DNA from: Pelodera strongyloides | Lineage: Eukaryota > Nematoda > Chromadorea > Rhabditida > Rhabditidae | DNA: 64,000 bases | NCBI GenBank assembly: GCA_036852015.1 | Contig: JAANDG010000396.1 | Coordinates: 62,001-126,000, forward strand | Direction of reading: 5' to 3' | Shown: one piece after another, positions 36,301 to 50,099 of the stretch | Position numbering within the stretch: position 1 is the first letter of the stretch | Layout of the letters: every line of letters begins with the position of its first letter | The notes under the pieces: generated by a model | What the model saw: only the letters and a program-made list of their open reading frames with translations | Databases searched by the model: none | Told to the model about the DNA's origin: nothing | Made by a program: the position numbers and the translations under genes

Positions 36301-39300
36301 AAAAGAACAACAGTAGAGTGCGACGAAAAAGGAGATATACTGCTTTAAATATAAAAAAATCACCTTCAAAACGGAAAAAATGATCCCAACGTTCTTGAAC
36401 CGCTCCTTGTATACTCTATCCTTTGGCACAGTGGGTAGCTGCAGCATACGGTTTCCTGGAAAATAAAATGAGTAATAGTAACATAGGTCATATCAATCAA
36501 CATCATGAATACATGGAACATGTGCGGAAGGTTTCTAGCGTCGCGCTTCTCAATCCGCGGGGGAATGCGTTAAAATTAAAATAATCTTCTCTTCGACGTG
36601 TAGCTTTAATCGTGCAACGTAGCATTTACTCTAAGGATATAACAAAAAAACCTTACTTTGTGTATAAGACGGTATGACCTATACAATGCACGTAAAAATT
36701 AATTTGTACAAAAATCAATGCGTTCAGGAAACTTACCCCACGTGCACAGAATTTTTGAGACTTCTCTAAATAGGAGTACGGCCGAGCAACTACTCATTTC
36801 GAATTTGAGCCGTTGTTGTCGATTCTGACACAATTCAGCGAGGAGTCGGAATACCGGCGTGGTCACCTAAAAGATAAAAGCGAACTACGTGAAGGCATAA
36901 AAAAACAGGCAGCCAAAAGCAAAACGTCTGCAAAAAAAAATCAATAAATCTAATACCAAAATACCTCAGGTACATCGGCCCACACGTCAACTGCTCGATG
37001 AAGAACATTGAATACATCGGGATAGCTGAAAAGAACAAGGAAGGGATAACAGTACATTATACATTATTACAATACATTATTACTACGACTACATACTAGA
37101 ACTAGAATGTGCAGGTACCCGAGAACGACACGCAAATGCTGCCCGCATTCTCTTTCAGAAGAGTCAGGAACAATAAATCGTACTTAGCAAATCTCCGGAT
37201 TCCTTTTCCCTATATTAGAACAAGAAGTGATGGATAATCTTATAGTTACAGTCTAGATCTAATCTAATCGCCCTGGATACGCAAAAAAAAATAGAAACAA
37301 AAATAAACTCACAGCCAATCAATAAGAATCTGGAATAAAACTTTCGAGGTGCAAGCAATCGCTACACCACGCACGTCCCGGCATAACCCAACAAGAGCAC
37401 GCTAGAATAAAGTTACATAACTTAAAAACTCATAAGCGTAAACATGGACATCATTTGAATATCTACATGGAGTACTAAACTTAGTCAGTATATTGAGAAC
37501 AATTGAAAAAAGCTCGACAAACCTGTACATGCTCCACTTTCACATCGGAATTGCTCGTGTTCATTACTTCGCAGATCCCATGTACAGTATCTAGAATAAT
37601 AACATAAGTTTCGTCAAAACTGACAAAGCATACTAAAAAAACCAAGTGAGTAGTGAACTCACTGTCAACTGGGCTACACACTACACCAGTATCATTGAAA
37701 GCGTACAAGAATTGGACAAGTTTAAATAAAAATTCGAAACAAAGAGAAGGGAATTCAATTAATCTGAAAAATGGCTGACCTGAAAGCGGTTGCATATATC
37801 TTCCAAAAACACCCTCATCATCGTTGAGATCAGTAGTGAGAAGACGAGTGAGTGCCTCGTAGAAAGTGGTTCGATGTTTCATCGTCTTGTAGTCAATCTC
37901 GGAGCCGAGGAACGAAAAGTGCTCAGACTAAACATTGATGAATGTTAAACACATTCCAACACACAATATATATCCTGCATATCACCAATCACCAGATAGC
38001 GTGAATAGTGGAGGTGCGGAAGCCGAAGCGGAAGCCCAGCGGCCCAGACTCCAAATAAACGGATATGGGTGGGGTAGTTATGTAGTTAAACACTTACCGT
38101 ATGATTGTTGAGCAGTAATTGAATATCCGGTAGTCGGAACAGCTTACGCACGGCCGTATATCCCAGACTTAGGTCTGAAAGGAGAAAATTAAGCATCTTA
38201 CTTCCTAATATCTGCAAGATTCAAAATTACCCTGCTCCAGCAGGGCAATCAACAGTGCCGAAGAAAGTTGGTAGAATTAGAATAGGGGATAATTCAACGT
38301 TGTCTTATATATACAATAATACTTGCACTCGTCAATTGCTTGCATGTGAAACACTCACCACAAACAATCATCTCAGACTTCCAAATTCCTAGTTCCTATC
38401 CTAAGTGAAAGCATAAAGACCAACCTTTCAAAAGTGACAGAGACAGATCCAAAATATGGTCGTTCGTAGCCCACATTTTCAGATTTGTGATTCTAAAACA
38501 GCAAATTGTGGCAGGGGAAAAGGGACTACGAAAACAAGAGCTTCTCCAGTCAGAAACTGAAATTCTCTAATTTTCTTCGAATGATACCTTATGTTTCATA
38601 AAAACAATAACAAATTTTTGAGAGCTACGTGCTTTTGATTCAAGCTTCAAGTTCAAGTCTGTAACAAACAACGCAACGAAACATCAGTAGAAATAAAACT
38701 GACATTTTGCGCACGATCACATTCAACATATCAGTCTCATCGGAAATACCAAGCGGTTGCAAACTGTTGTAAACGAATGGAGCTCGTGAAACCTAAAAAA
38801 AATAGGAACATATAGATAAATACAATAAACCAAGTGACTGCCTCGTACCCACTGAGTGTCCTACAAAACGCAACAATTTGAGCATACATGCATAGAAGAA
38901 GAATGTCAACAACGTGACTTTAGCCATTATAATAAAACAATAGTTGCAAGAAACGGTACACTACAACGCTACCAGATTCCTGGAAATGATCAAAATACAA
39001 TAAAAACTTGCCTGATCCATAATGTAGGCTCTTCTGAACTGTTCAAGGAGATGAACAAACGCAACCTAAACGGTACACTAATAAACAGAAAACTCGAGAC
39101 TCGAGTTAATTCGTAACTGAGAACGACAACATAATACCCAAGAAAAATATTGTAATCGTTTAACAAAGTATCGCCCCACGCATGTTCATGTGTGCGTCTG
39201 TCTAATTATAAGATACACCAGGTAGTATGTGTTTTGTGTTATCATTGATGTGTTCCCAACTAATCATTGTACTCTTTCATATGTGGCATGGAAGGTTTTT

Positions 39301-42300
39301 TCGTATGCTACCTACACGGCGACTTCTGCCATTGTCAGTATAAAAAGCACACTACACAATTTTATATTAAACACTGCACAAACCCAGGGCATAAAACTCG
39401 TCGGGAAAAGTTCAAAACCACCATCCAAATATACGCAGTGTTTCCGAAGCTTGTATCTCTTTATGATACGTTTCTGATTTTCGTCATACCTAATATTCTA
39501 ATCCCGACAGTGGTATGGCTACGAGCTCAAGACCACCGTCTAAATGTATGCAATATGCTAATTCGGATGGTGGTTTCGTCGGTCAGAGCGTCAACGAGTT
39601 TATGCCATGCACAAACCTCGAGTCGCACATTCCCTTTTCCCGGATCCTGATTGGCGCCTTTGAATACCAATCTCTCATCATTCCATTGCATAAATTTCAA
39701 CGCTCTGGAAAATCATTCCGAATGAGTTATTTTATTCTGGGACAGTAAAATAGGGAGGTATAAGGAGCATAGGAATACAATTACATAAGAACATCACTGT
39801 CAGCACAAAGTACAAAATACAACTACAAACCATGCACAATCAGCACCCCAGCCCCAGTGGCCGACCTGTTTAAAGTTAGTCAAATATCACGTGAATCCCC
39901 TACCTGGATATCATCTCTCCATCCAACTTGTCATATTCCTCATTGGCATTCGAGGTTGTCTTTCCAAAAATGGCCGTACCAATCAATGTTGTCAACCACA
40001 CCAAACGACCCTCCGCTATGCGCATTCGGATGTCCTGAAATGAATAAAAATAACAAATACACAAAACGAATAAAGCGTTGAATAAAAAAAACACATGAAA
40101 TATACCAAAGGCCAACAGTAAAGGGAGTGATACTCTCAATACTTCCCTGAGACTTGAGACAAACTAATTTATCGCCGATATCTGAATTCTGAATTTGCAG
40201 TACAACTGTACTGCACACCGAGTAGCCTCTCATCCCTCTCATCACTTACTACGTCTAATTGGGAGAGCTAAGATTTACGAGGGGGTAAAATAAAATTAAG
40301 CCCCAACTAACTAACTAACATCAAAGAACTTATTCGTCATCTGATATAAAATTGTGTACTCACCCCTTCGGGTCCTTGTTCCACAATTCCTGCATTTTCA
40401 TCAAAACAGTAAATAAGAAGATCGAACGTTTTCTTATATTCACACCTAAACAAAACTGATTGTCTTTTTTAATCATTCAGCTATTTTGATAGCATATTAT
40501 GGAGTCGAAACAATGTTTGTGCAAATCGCCTAAAATGTTCTATTTGACAAGATTAACATGATTCAGTTCCTCGCGTGGCGAGTTCTTCTTCCCACATTCA
40601 AATCACAAGAAAATGCGAGCCAAACTGCGATTCACAATGTAAAAATTGCGTGAAAAAGTGTCCATCGTGCAGAAGAACGGAAGTCAAGTCAAGTCTCATA
40701 TGTCATTCACGAACGAGTTTACGTTCACGGCGCGTTCTCGTCAGTTATTGAAAAGTTTTTTTTTTGGTTCTATATAAACAAGCATCAAAAAAAGAGTTCA
40801 ATTGTCCAATTAACAGAATCAAGAGGACAAAAACAGAATAGTTCATTATTATCTTATATCACTCTAAACTCACTCAATAACTTCTAGAAAACGGTCTGTT
40901 ATTCGAGACACACGAATTTCATTCCAATCAGAACCAAAAAAATCTGTTTTGTACAATTTTAAATAAAGTTATTTTGCATTCAGTGATTTTCGAAAGTGAC
41001 AATAATGAAAATTAAACGTTTATAACGTCATACTTACCGAATGAATGTAAGCCACTTATGTCTCAAAAATAAAGACGTAGAAATACAAACAAAACACCCA
41101 TCACTGCACCGATTATTTTGAAAACACCCCAATTAATTACTACTAGACATGTTTTAGGAAGATCATGCAGAACAGAGAAGCAAATTTTAGTGTGAAAAGA
41201 TACTTTAGGACAGTGATAAGGTAAAATGTACGAAACAAAACGGAAAAATAAATAAATGCGGGCCTAGTCTAGTCCCGACCCAATCAATACCGACCTGCAA
41301 ATAATGGCAAGCTGCTCCATAACCTGCAGGATAGCGCCCTGGTCTTCCAAAGGGTCTTCAGCTCCATCCCTGCAATAGAATTTAGAAATATTTCTTAGTG
41401 AAACTCAACAAATCGCACCTCAAAACATTCCCACAATTAATTAGTTATTAATCTTCAAACAGTCAAATGTGTTAATTAAACAATAAACAATAAACGTCAC
41501 AAACAACACATCGGTTAGCTAAACGCTTTCAATGGTCATTTCTTACTTCACTGTTTTAGCATATTAAATATGTATTGTAAGGATTCATGATACATCATCA
41601 AAAGATTCAAGGATAGGTATATATGGTATGCTTAAACTACCAAAAACTAATCAATGATTAAGTTAACACACCTTACAACTTTCTCAACAAACGCCAGGCG
41701 AGACTCCACGTAGGCTTTGAAGATCTCAGGGCAATAGACATTCAAGAAATGGTCGTCCTGAACAAAACAAAAAAGATTGGATGGGGATAAATTCAAGCCA
41801 TTCGAATTCATGCAAAAATGGTGACGTGACCAATGGGGATAGTGAATAACATCTTTTGTTGAGGTAACGTGGCTAAACCAAACTAAAAATACACCGGATT
41901 GGCTGTTTGTGTGGGTGTGGAACCAAATTCTTTGATTCGTAATAAACAACGTTTCCTTTGTTTGTTAACACTTGTGGACTTACGCGTTTACATACTGTTG
42001 GTGGAAATTATTTCCAAGTATCTATTTCACCTACGTTGATTTTTCTTTTTCATCGTCTCTCAACGGCGTTGCGCTCTTTTAATGAGTAGAATAAATATTC
42101 AATTATTCCAGTTAGTAAGTAGACTAGTTAGTATATCATCAAAGCCGCATAACATTTCACCTGTGTTCGAATATAAGGAACCGACGAAACCATTCGTTGC
42201 CAGAAAGTCAACAAAAAGTAGGAGCTGTTAGCAGAAAATTCCATAGCCTAAATATCCAAGAAATTAAAAAAACTACACAATTATTTTTATACATATGATA

Positions 42301-45300
42301 TCCTCGACACATAAAAAAATTAGAATATAGAATATATTATACAAACTTCTTTTTTTCAAAGAAAATAGAAAAAGGACCTGCAAGCTTTGCACGGTGAATT
42401 CCGCAAGTAGACGTAGAGTAGCAGCATACTCATCAATCTAAAAGAGGCATTCAGTTGAAATGATTATATATTATATATTGAATACTTTATTCTGAAAAAG
42501 AACAAAAGCGAAATAATACAAGGCGAAATGATTCAAACAAACAATATATACATGCCGAGTGCTGTTCCCCATGTCCATACTCCATACAGATTCGGCAGCA
42601 TACACTTACAGCAAAAAGAAATAACCAGAATAAAAACAGAACAAAGGATAGAAAACCCACCTTCAGCATTTCACAGAGTTGGAAATTGGTTTTTAATCGA
42701 GCGATGAGGCGGGAAAACTCGTGGAAAGCACCCTGAAATAGGGGGAGAACCGTTGACCGCTCAAAGATATCCCGATGTATGGTGATCAGACAACCGCACA
42801 TTCCCTTTAAAATCATAATCGCTCATATAGTATAGTAAGTATCAAATAGTATGAACCATTCATGGTAAAACAAATTGCAAAAATACAACATTATAAACGA
42901 ATAATATAATACTAGATAAAGATAACAGACCTGTTCGCTTAGATTCCGTGGGTTTTCGAGTACCATCTTTGATCCGACTATCAGCTCTTTCAAATAGGCT
43001 TGCCTCTCTTGGCCGTTGAAGAGTGTCCTTCTGATTGAAGCAAGTTGCACCAAGATTTGCATAATCTGAATGAAATCAGCGCTACAATCATCAAGAAAAA
43101 TAGAGCAATTAAAATTCCGATTTCAGCTCCCATACTACTTTATATGATAACGTAACTACTAGGAATTTATCATAGTGCAAGCGGTTCTCGTGAGCAGAAA
43201 ATATCGTATAAGGTGAAAAATAACATATCACCGCGACTACGTTCGAGGGGAAAAAAACATACTATCATCGGAACCGCAGGCCAAACATTAAAGGAACTTA
43301 CCTTTTCAGTCGCTCTCTGGGGCAATTGCGTATAAAGACTAAACATCATCCTCACCAGCTTTCCGTCAGTGAATGCTAAAGCATAATTGTAAGGTCTAAT
43401 ACTACACATACAATTATGAACTGTACCTATACTACAATATTACAAATAAACACGAATGACGCATAATACACATATAGTGCGAACAAAACGGTAAAAAAAA
43501 TAGTTCGTTTGATAGACTGATTTCGATTTGTTAGTTCCCTATTAATAAAGTGATAAAAAGGTACAACAACACTAAGAAAAAGAACCCACCATTTCTCCAG
43601 CCCGTTGGCACTTGTACATTATAATTGTCCTCGCTGGTTTCGTCCGCCAAACTTCCTATGAAATCGAACAAGAGACAATTCAGGCAGAGTTCCAGGACAG
43701 CCAGAGTGAGCTGCATCTGCAAACGATAAGCTACCATCCACAATTCATACTTCTCAAAAGATACTTAAATTTTTGGTCAAGGAAACATTTGGTGGGGTGG
43801 AAAGCGAAAAAAAGAGGGGGTTGCGATGGAAAGCGTTATCGCACTAACAAAGGATAACACTACGCAATCATATGTACCATTATGCAAGCAAAAAGACAGT
43901 AATAGCATAAAAATGATGTTCGCTGACTAACTTGAGCATCGTTGAGTTTCCTGTCCAGAGATTCCTCGAGCAATGTGATTGTCAATTGGAAAATTGTGAA
44001 CAAATTCTGGTCACGAAATGTTGAGGACGATTTTCTGTGTGCGGACACGGATTCCATTCCGACGGGCTGTAAATCACACATTTTAACATATGAAGGGAAT
44101 TATCGAACATCCAATGTTTGGACCGAGTGACAGATAAGAGGAAAATTAAAAAAACCTACCGAGTTCACATCGACTACGAGAAGGGAAAGGACTTGCACGG
44201 CCAGCAGACTCTCGTCAATGTTCTCCTAAACGAGTGCCACATGTTTATTCCCATTAGTGTAATCCGTAATCGACTTCAGATGTTAAAAAAGTAATCGATA
44301 ACATCATAACATTCAGAAGTGACTACACTCATCAAATTCAAACCATATTGCCATGTCTTTCATAATCATTCGTTGACTACTTTTCTTCAGTTTTTGTTTG
44401 GTGAAAGAAACGCAGCTAATTAGTACCTAGGGTCTCACAGTAAGAATGCAGATGAAGGTTAAAGATCAAGGATTTCTACATTTCTAGTTTTTTTTTAAAT
44501 AATAACTATTAACTAACCATAGATATAGTCTTGACTATGCTATCGATGGGCGCTCTGAATGGATATTCCTGTGTCTGCGGATCGAAATGGGTCCATTCAA
44601 GCTTTGTCAATCGAGCAAATAATTGACATATTTCAGAGACGACGAATGGAGGAAGAGAGGAGGCCCGAGAACCAAGGTAACCAAGAATGTACCTGCCTGA
44701 AAAGAAATTATATTTAGAAAACAGATACATAGATAATGAGATACCCGGCACCTACGAAAACAGGACGGACAGCACCTATACATGTTTGGCTGATAGTAGT
44801 AAGTTGTCTGTTGAATTTGAATAAAGTGATTTTCACAAATTTATCTTAAATATATCAGACGTTACGTTGTCCAGTAAATGCTGCCTTCGCTGCACCAGCT
44901 AGCATACCTTCCCGATGACAGATAAAATACGGATATCTTACGTTCAATATGATATCTCAATTCGCTTAATTCGAATTGTTTACTTACGCTATGTTGGAAA
45001 GGAAAAAACCCTTTACAAAACAATGCAAATTTCTTACAGAGCTCAAGGCGCTCCGCAGGCATGATTCCGGTTTTTGTGTTGAGAAGTTTCATCAAGGTTT
45101 TCGTGGCAACCATAGGACCGTATGGCACCTAAATAACTTCAGAAATAGTGAAATTATGAACAACAGTTAGGTAGGCAGCCCAGCTACTCAGTCTCAGTAA
45201 TACAACTCATATTTGACATTACTAAAAAAACCAACCACTCCTTGATCCATCAAAAGAGTACATCTCTGCAGACATTCACCACTTTCGGCAAGTTCGCTCA

Positions 45301-47242
45301 GGTTTTGTTCTGCGCGATACCGCTGAGCAGGATCGATGCTTTCATACAGTTCACGACAGAGCGTGTTTAAAGCCTAAACACATTTAGAATGCAGAAACCC
45401 CTCTTTTCTAGAAAACCAATAATTTCAAACGGGCAATGAAATATCTAAGGGCACATTTGAGATGGGCAATTTCCGGAAAAGAAAAAGAGTGGTTGGAGAT
45501 GGACACCGAAATAAAATAAAATACATATAAAATTGCAGGTGGTCCATCTCGAAGCATATTTTTTCTTTTCATTTCCGGAAATTGCCCATCTCGAATCCAT
45601 CCTAAATAGCATCTGCATCTCCGAAGTATCACCTCGATGTAAGAGAGAGAGACAGCTCATCAAGAAAATAAATGACTGATCAGCCAACCTCAAGCTCATT
45701 GGACATCTCCGACAGTCTTCTAGTAAAATGGGGATTTGGACGCACTAGACGAACAGCCTGCAATAAAACGTTGATTACTCAAAGAAGAGGGTAAAAACTA
45801 AAACGACGTACGGACAGAAGGCAACCATAATGGCGAATAAGCAAAAGAAGGACACGACTGTTTGATGGCTCCCTTCAATAACGCCATGTGATATTAAGAC
45901 TGAAAGGCAATTTCTTGATAGTAGTCCCACTAGTCGTATTTATCGACTGGAAACGAAACTAGGGTCCAGCACCCACTTTCACATCACATATACATGGAGT
46001 GGAGCCAATGCATCAGACCTGCGCAAGGCGAGTAGTCATGTCCGTAAAACTAGAATCGCCAGACGACCCGACATTTTGTGCGATCGGTATGGCTGATTTA
46101 ATGGAAATGTATTTAAATCAGCAGTTGGTCAGCAGCTTTGCAAACTCAGGCGACATCCTTTTAGACTTGCGAAACGTTCGCAACGAAGTCGCGATGCATC
46201 AAATAAACACAAGCCAAAGACCAACCAGAACCCACATATATTTGTACAACAAAGCAACATCGTGACACACACCAAATTTTCGTGAATTGCAGAAAATCAG
46301 ACGAAAAACACTACCCAACGATTCAATATACTATTATTTTATTAATGCATTGAAAATTTCACATATTTGGAGGTGGAGCCAAACAACCGTGCGTTTGTTA
46401 CAAAAAGATGTCAGAGTTTCCATTTGGAGTTTGTGGTTCTTTTGGCGGAAATGGCTACAGTAACCATTGCAATTGAAAAAAAGTCTCAGGCCACGTAACT
46501 TGGGGAAGGTAAGAAACCTTCCCCAATTTTTCTATGAGATAACGACGCTCGAAAATGTCGCTGAAAACTGCGGTCCAACTCCGTTACGTTTTTGAGAGGT
46601 CCCACGAACTTATGGGGTTTGCAGTATGCTGAAAAGTTACCGTATGTTGGAACTACATGAGAATGTTTTTTTTTTAATTTTTCATTATATGCAGGTGTCG
46701 TGCAGAAATACGATAGTATTGACAGAATCACACCGAATTTTTGGGATACTTGCAAACCGCATTATCCCCAAGTGAGATACCCAATACTACGATTCATCAA
46801 GGCTACCAAGCCAAGACAAAACGCATGGTATTTAAATGTGAATTAAGTATTTTTGCTAATTTAGTCGAATTCAGCTGGATTTATGTTCATCTGCATGAGC
46901 TGCATAAGAATGCTGGTGTACTCGATGTGTTTCAAAAACCGGCCGGTGTTTCGCTTTAAAAACACACTTTTTTAAATCGTATTCTACAGAACTAAAGGTC
47001 TCCTCTTGAACAACATTTTTGTATGACATTTTGTGTGCATGATAAGAGACACTGTAGACTGAATACTGTAGACCCTTATCTTGTGCATGACTGCAAGAAC
47101 TCTTTATTTGTGAGTTATCTTGTAGTTAATTAGTCGTTAATTTAGCTGCGTTTCTCTATTTCACTACTGTATGTTATGCGCAACTTACGTAGACAAACTC
47201 ATCGTGGAAAGGAGTCTGGTGAATGGCAAGTTTGGGTTTCAT
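33399..47242 (-). CDS. xpo7: Exportin-7 (XPO7/RanBP16 family), 36 exons, complete
   Basis: Importin-beta-superfamily nuclear transport receptor that works with Ran-GTP. Exons from the 5' end: 47189-47242, 45689-45757, 45236-45373, 45038-45128, 44518-44696, 44160-44225, 43932-44066, 43590-43716, 43302-43375, 42931-43065, 42661-42732, 42378-42437, 42161-42247, 41672-41757, 41295-41369, 40364-40445, 39904-40034, 39617-39704, 39012-39065, 38704-38792, 38425-38492, 38098-38174, 37780-37927, 37523-37590, 37313-37401, 36965-37025, 36737-36866, 36364-36455, 35752-35874, 35453-35591, 35161-35252, 34920-34988, 34507-34599, 34263-34337, 33959-34038, 33399-33477. The sum is 3375 nt, 1124 aa, close to the human protein. 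Family landmarks: [74 protein letters not shown] and the end FRRDV...MMM. The first exon ([11 protein letters not shown]...) is the least certain; it fits by phase and has a strong GTAAGT donor. The intron after exon 19 has a GC donor. Confidence 0.93.
36092..36349. mobile_element. MITE family C-like element in an exportin-7 intron
   Basis: Left end GTTAAAGCGGTATTGTACCT, right end AGATATACTGCTTTAAAT. It ends a few bases before the exon at 36364-36455. Confidence 0.5.
46840..46960. mobile_element. MITE family A, left-truncated copy in exportin-7 intron 1
   Basis: The right end GTTTCAAAAACCGGCCGGTG then TTTCGCTTTAAA is intact, and the interior CATAAGAATGCTGGTGTACT matches other copies. The left terminal repeat is missing. 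Confidence 0.7.
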
Positions 47243-47695
47243 CCTGTTTTAATCATACGAAAAGAGTTCAATATTTAAAATCAGATTCTATAAAAAGTGG
47301 ACAGTGTGAGTCTAGTCAAACCATTCGGCCTTTCTGAATACCCGAACTGGGCCATTGGCCCATTGGGCGCAAATTATATTGCGCCCTGGCTTCAAACATA
47401 TTGTCTGCTGTACTAATTGTAAGTCACTTCAGAGCATAAGCCTAAACACCTATAATTTATGGATGGATGTACTTTACAAAGCACTAAATGAAACTGTCTA
47501 CCTGGCTCACTGTGTATGTAGGATATATTGCTAGAGTCGTAAGAACAAACAGTAATGAGAAGTTTCAGGTGTTGGGTGTCTCTCTGTTGCATGTGTTGTA
47601 ATGAGCACATTAAAAAGATAAAGTTACAATAATAAATATATTTACTCTATAAATAACCATGTGAAATAGCTTAATCGGAAAGCTGTCGACGGAGC

Positions 47696-48250
47696 TTATT
47701 TTCCGCATCCTCCTCCGCAAGGGGACGGGGGAGGTGGCGGGCATCCGCAGCCGCATCCGCCACCACCACCACCACCAGCACCTCCGAGACTGCAAACAAA
47801 TAAATTGAATGGTCAATCTATAGTGGAAAAGACTCACTGACTGTTTAGTTTGGCTTCCGTTCCTTTTTAAAGCTGTATATCATCCGGTTTTTGAAACGTA
47901 TATTGGACAACTGAGTTTATATGTATTTATGTTGAGTGGGGGTCAAATTGGAGTCGATCTTTTATCCTAATCATATTCATTTGTATATAATGCTTGGAAA
48001 TGCATTTATTAAAAATACGTATCAGAAACCGGCTCTAATACCACTTTAAACCTAGGAAGTGAGGTAATCCAATTTCAATCCAGAAATCCAGAATACAAAT
48101 AGTCCGTTCTGAGACTACTCTATAACTATTGATTCTCTTGCAAGTAGCTAATCTAGTAAGCTAAAGCATATTCAAATGTTCCAACCTGCAGGCTTCAGCA
48201 GCTCCCAAAAGTGCGACAACAACGGCGACGAAGACAGCAGTGATTCTCAT
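47696..48250 (-). CDS. Small secreted Gly/Cys/Pro-rich peptide, two exons
   Basis: Exon 1 is 48186-48250 and exon 2 is 47696-47789; together 159 nt, 52 codons plus stop. Exon 1 encodes MRITAVFVAVVVALLGAAEA, a textbook signal peptide, then Cys. Exon 2 encodes a glycine run, CGCGCPPPPSPCGGGCGK and a stop. The mature peptide would be about 32 residues with six or so Cys. Small Gly/Cys-rich secreted peptides of this build are common in nematodes, often cuticle-associated or antimicrobial-like, but I cannot assign a role. Splice signals are good (GTTGG donor, TTTGCAG acceptor) and phases agree. A TATATAA lies 50-60 bases before the ATG. The intron contains a family A MITE. Confidence 0.75.
47865..48050. 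mobile_element. MITE family A, diverged copy in the small peptide gene intron
   Basis: Left end TTTAAAGCTGTATATCATCC then GGTTTTTGAAACG, right end AGAAACCGGCTCTAATACCA then CTTTAAA. More diverged than the others. Confidence 0.65.
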
Positions 48251-48297
48251 TGTGCAATTAGACAGTGAAGGACTGTTGACTACACCCTCGCTCCATT

Positions 48298-48310
48298 GAC
48301 TTATATAGTC
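48298..48310 (-). promoter_or_regulatory. TATA box of the small peptide gene
   Basis: GACTATATAAGTC on the minus strand, about 50 bases before the ATG at 48250. The spacing fits a TATA promoter with a short leader. Confidence 0.6.
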
Positions 48311-48756
48311 TTTGAAGTTTCAGGTTTTAGATCCAATGAATTAGTTTTCTGATCGTTAGAAACGTAATTACGTAATGAACCGGACATTTCACGTAAACTT
48401 GCCTGGATGTATATTGTGGCAGATACGTGAAAATATGAAAGATTTTGGAGATGCTTTGGACAAGTTCCAAAGAAAATGCAGCCTATAGTGGAGGCTGCCG
48501 GGCGAACTGAAAATAAGTCCTTGGCAGGCATATGCACATGCACAGGACAATAAAAGAACAGGTATTCTGCTTTCGCTCACCGAAACAACAGAGTCGGAAA
48601 CCAAACGCCAAAACACCACATGCAGCTCGGCTTACGCTTATTAAACTAAAGCAAAATTTGGCATGGAATTTCAGAGTTTGCTCCAATAGAATAGGTGTTT
48701 CCATAAACTATAAACATGCTGCATTGAAAAAAAAATTTCCACGTCCAAGAATGTGA

Positions 48757-48918
48757 AAGCGTAATACCAAACGCACCGTGTATAACTTAATTCTTAAGTA
48801 TTTATGCTAATTTGCTCGATTTTTTATTCTAATTTATGGTCACTTGCATAATGCAGCATAAGTGAATGCTGGTCTGCTTGATGTGTTAAAAAAAGTGGCC
48901 GTTATTTCGCTTGTATTT
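48757..48918. mobile_element. MITE family A, diverged copy
   Basis: Interior TTATTCTAATTTATGGTCAC and GAATGCTGGTCTGCTTGATG match the family. Ends (GTGAAAGCGTAATACC, GTGGCCGTTATTTCGCTT) are degraded. Confidence 0.65.
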
Positions 48919-48949
48919 CAATATAAATTGGCAATTTTCAACATGGGTA

Positions 48950-49830
48950 ATTTCGGAGCTAGCGAGCGCAGCGAGCTAGCTCTTTTTGGTTCTTCATCGG
49001 GGGTCAAACGTGCAAAGAGGGGGTGTTTAATTAAATACCTAGACAATCATTCGACTAAACTACCGGGTAGCATTCTAATACATATTCCGCTAACTTGTTT
49101 TAGCTTCTCCAAAAAGAATATTTGAAATCGGTTATGTTTGAAGGAAACTACTTAATTTTGAGCGTCGTCCCAGTTTTTTCTTGTATATATGGCTGGCTGG
49201 GTATGTGGACAAGGTTTTTGGCAGACCAACAGCTTGCTAGCAAAACGACAGGTGTTTTGCTGCGCGACAGCCTATATAATATAGCGACTCTTTCTCTTGC
49301 GAGGTATATTGCGGGCGCGCACTAATCTGGTCGTTCTTTGTGTTCCGTGTACGTTTCGAAAATTGATGTGCGTTTATGTGAGAACAAAAGTAGCAATGAA
49401 TGAAATAAGAATAGTAACTTTATTATTACTTCTTATTTTTTCGGAGCTAGCGAGCGCAGCGAGCTGCTCTTTTGGTTCTTTATCGGGGGTCAAACGCACA
49501 AAGGGAGGGTTTTAATTAAATAAGTGCCCAACTTTTCAACTAAACTAACCAAATACCTTCCCGAAACTCAAACCGGGGTTTCTTTACATCCCCAAAAAAA
49601 TTTATCATAATCGGTCTACATTGAAGAAAACTTTGTAAACTTTCAATGCTTGCTAAGTTTGTATATGCCCGTATGCTTGCATGATTTCTGGACACGACTT
49701 TCTCTGATGCAACAAAATTGCGTCTATTGGTGAAACATGCTGTGGCTGCTGGTTATATAGGGTCCTCTTCTCGTGCGGAACACAACGCGGGCGCGAAAAG
49801 ACATTGACCGTTCTTTGTGCACTCGCTGAC
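48950..49830 (+). repeat. Diverged direct tandem repeat, two units of about 480 bp
   Basis: Each unit opens with CGGAGCTAGCGAGCGCAGCG then AGCT, followed by TCGGGGGTCAAACG, an AT-rich middle, a TATATA segment, GCGGGCGCG and CGTTCTTTGTG. Unit 1 begins near 48953 and unit 2 near 49441. Order is kept but the middles are strongly diverged. The CTAGCGAGCGCAGCGAGCTAG core is palindromic. No clear coding frame. Confidence 0.6.
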
Positions 49831-50099
49831 TATGATCAGCCCTATGTGGGAATGAATGTTCAAGTGAAATAGAAAATATATGATTAAAGTTTCCCATTTT
49901 CATATGATTTGGTATATATACTAATTGTAATCATCTAATATTAATGAGCATACGTAAAATTTACTTCCCGTACTCACCTTTTCACTGCATATGTTCCTTT
50001 TATTTTTTGATTTGTTCACCTCGAGAAACTCGAGACTTCGGGAAAGGAGTTTTGTTTTTGAATATGATCACTCACGTAGTAGTGTCTTATTTTATTACA

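Noticed and set aside
45817..45887. ATG at 45887 ([11 protein letters not shown]...) as first exon of exportin-7
   Set aside because: Its strong donor GTACGT is in the wrong phase for the next exon. The exon at 47189-47242 has a GTAAGT donor in the right phase.
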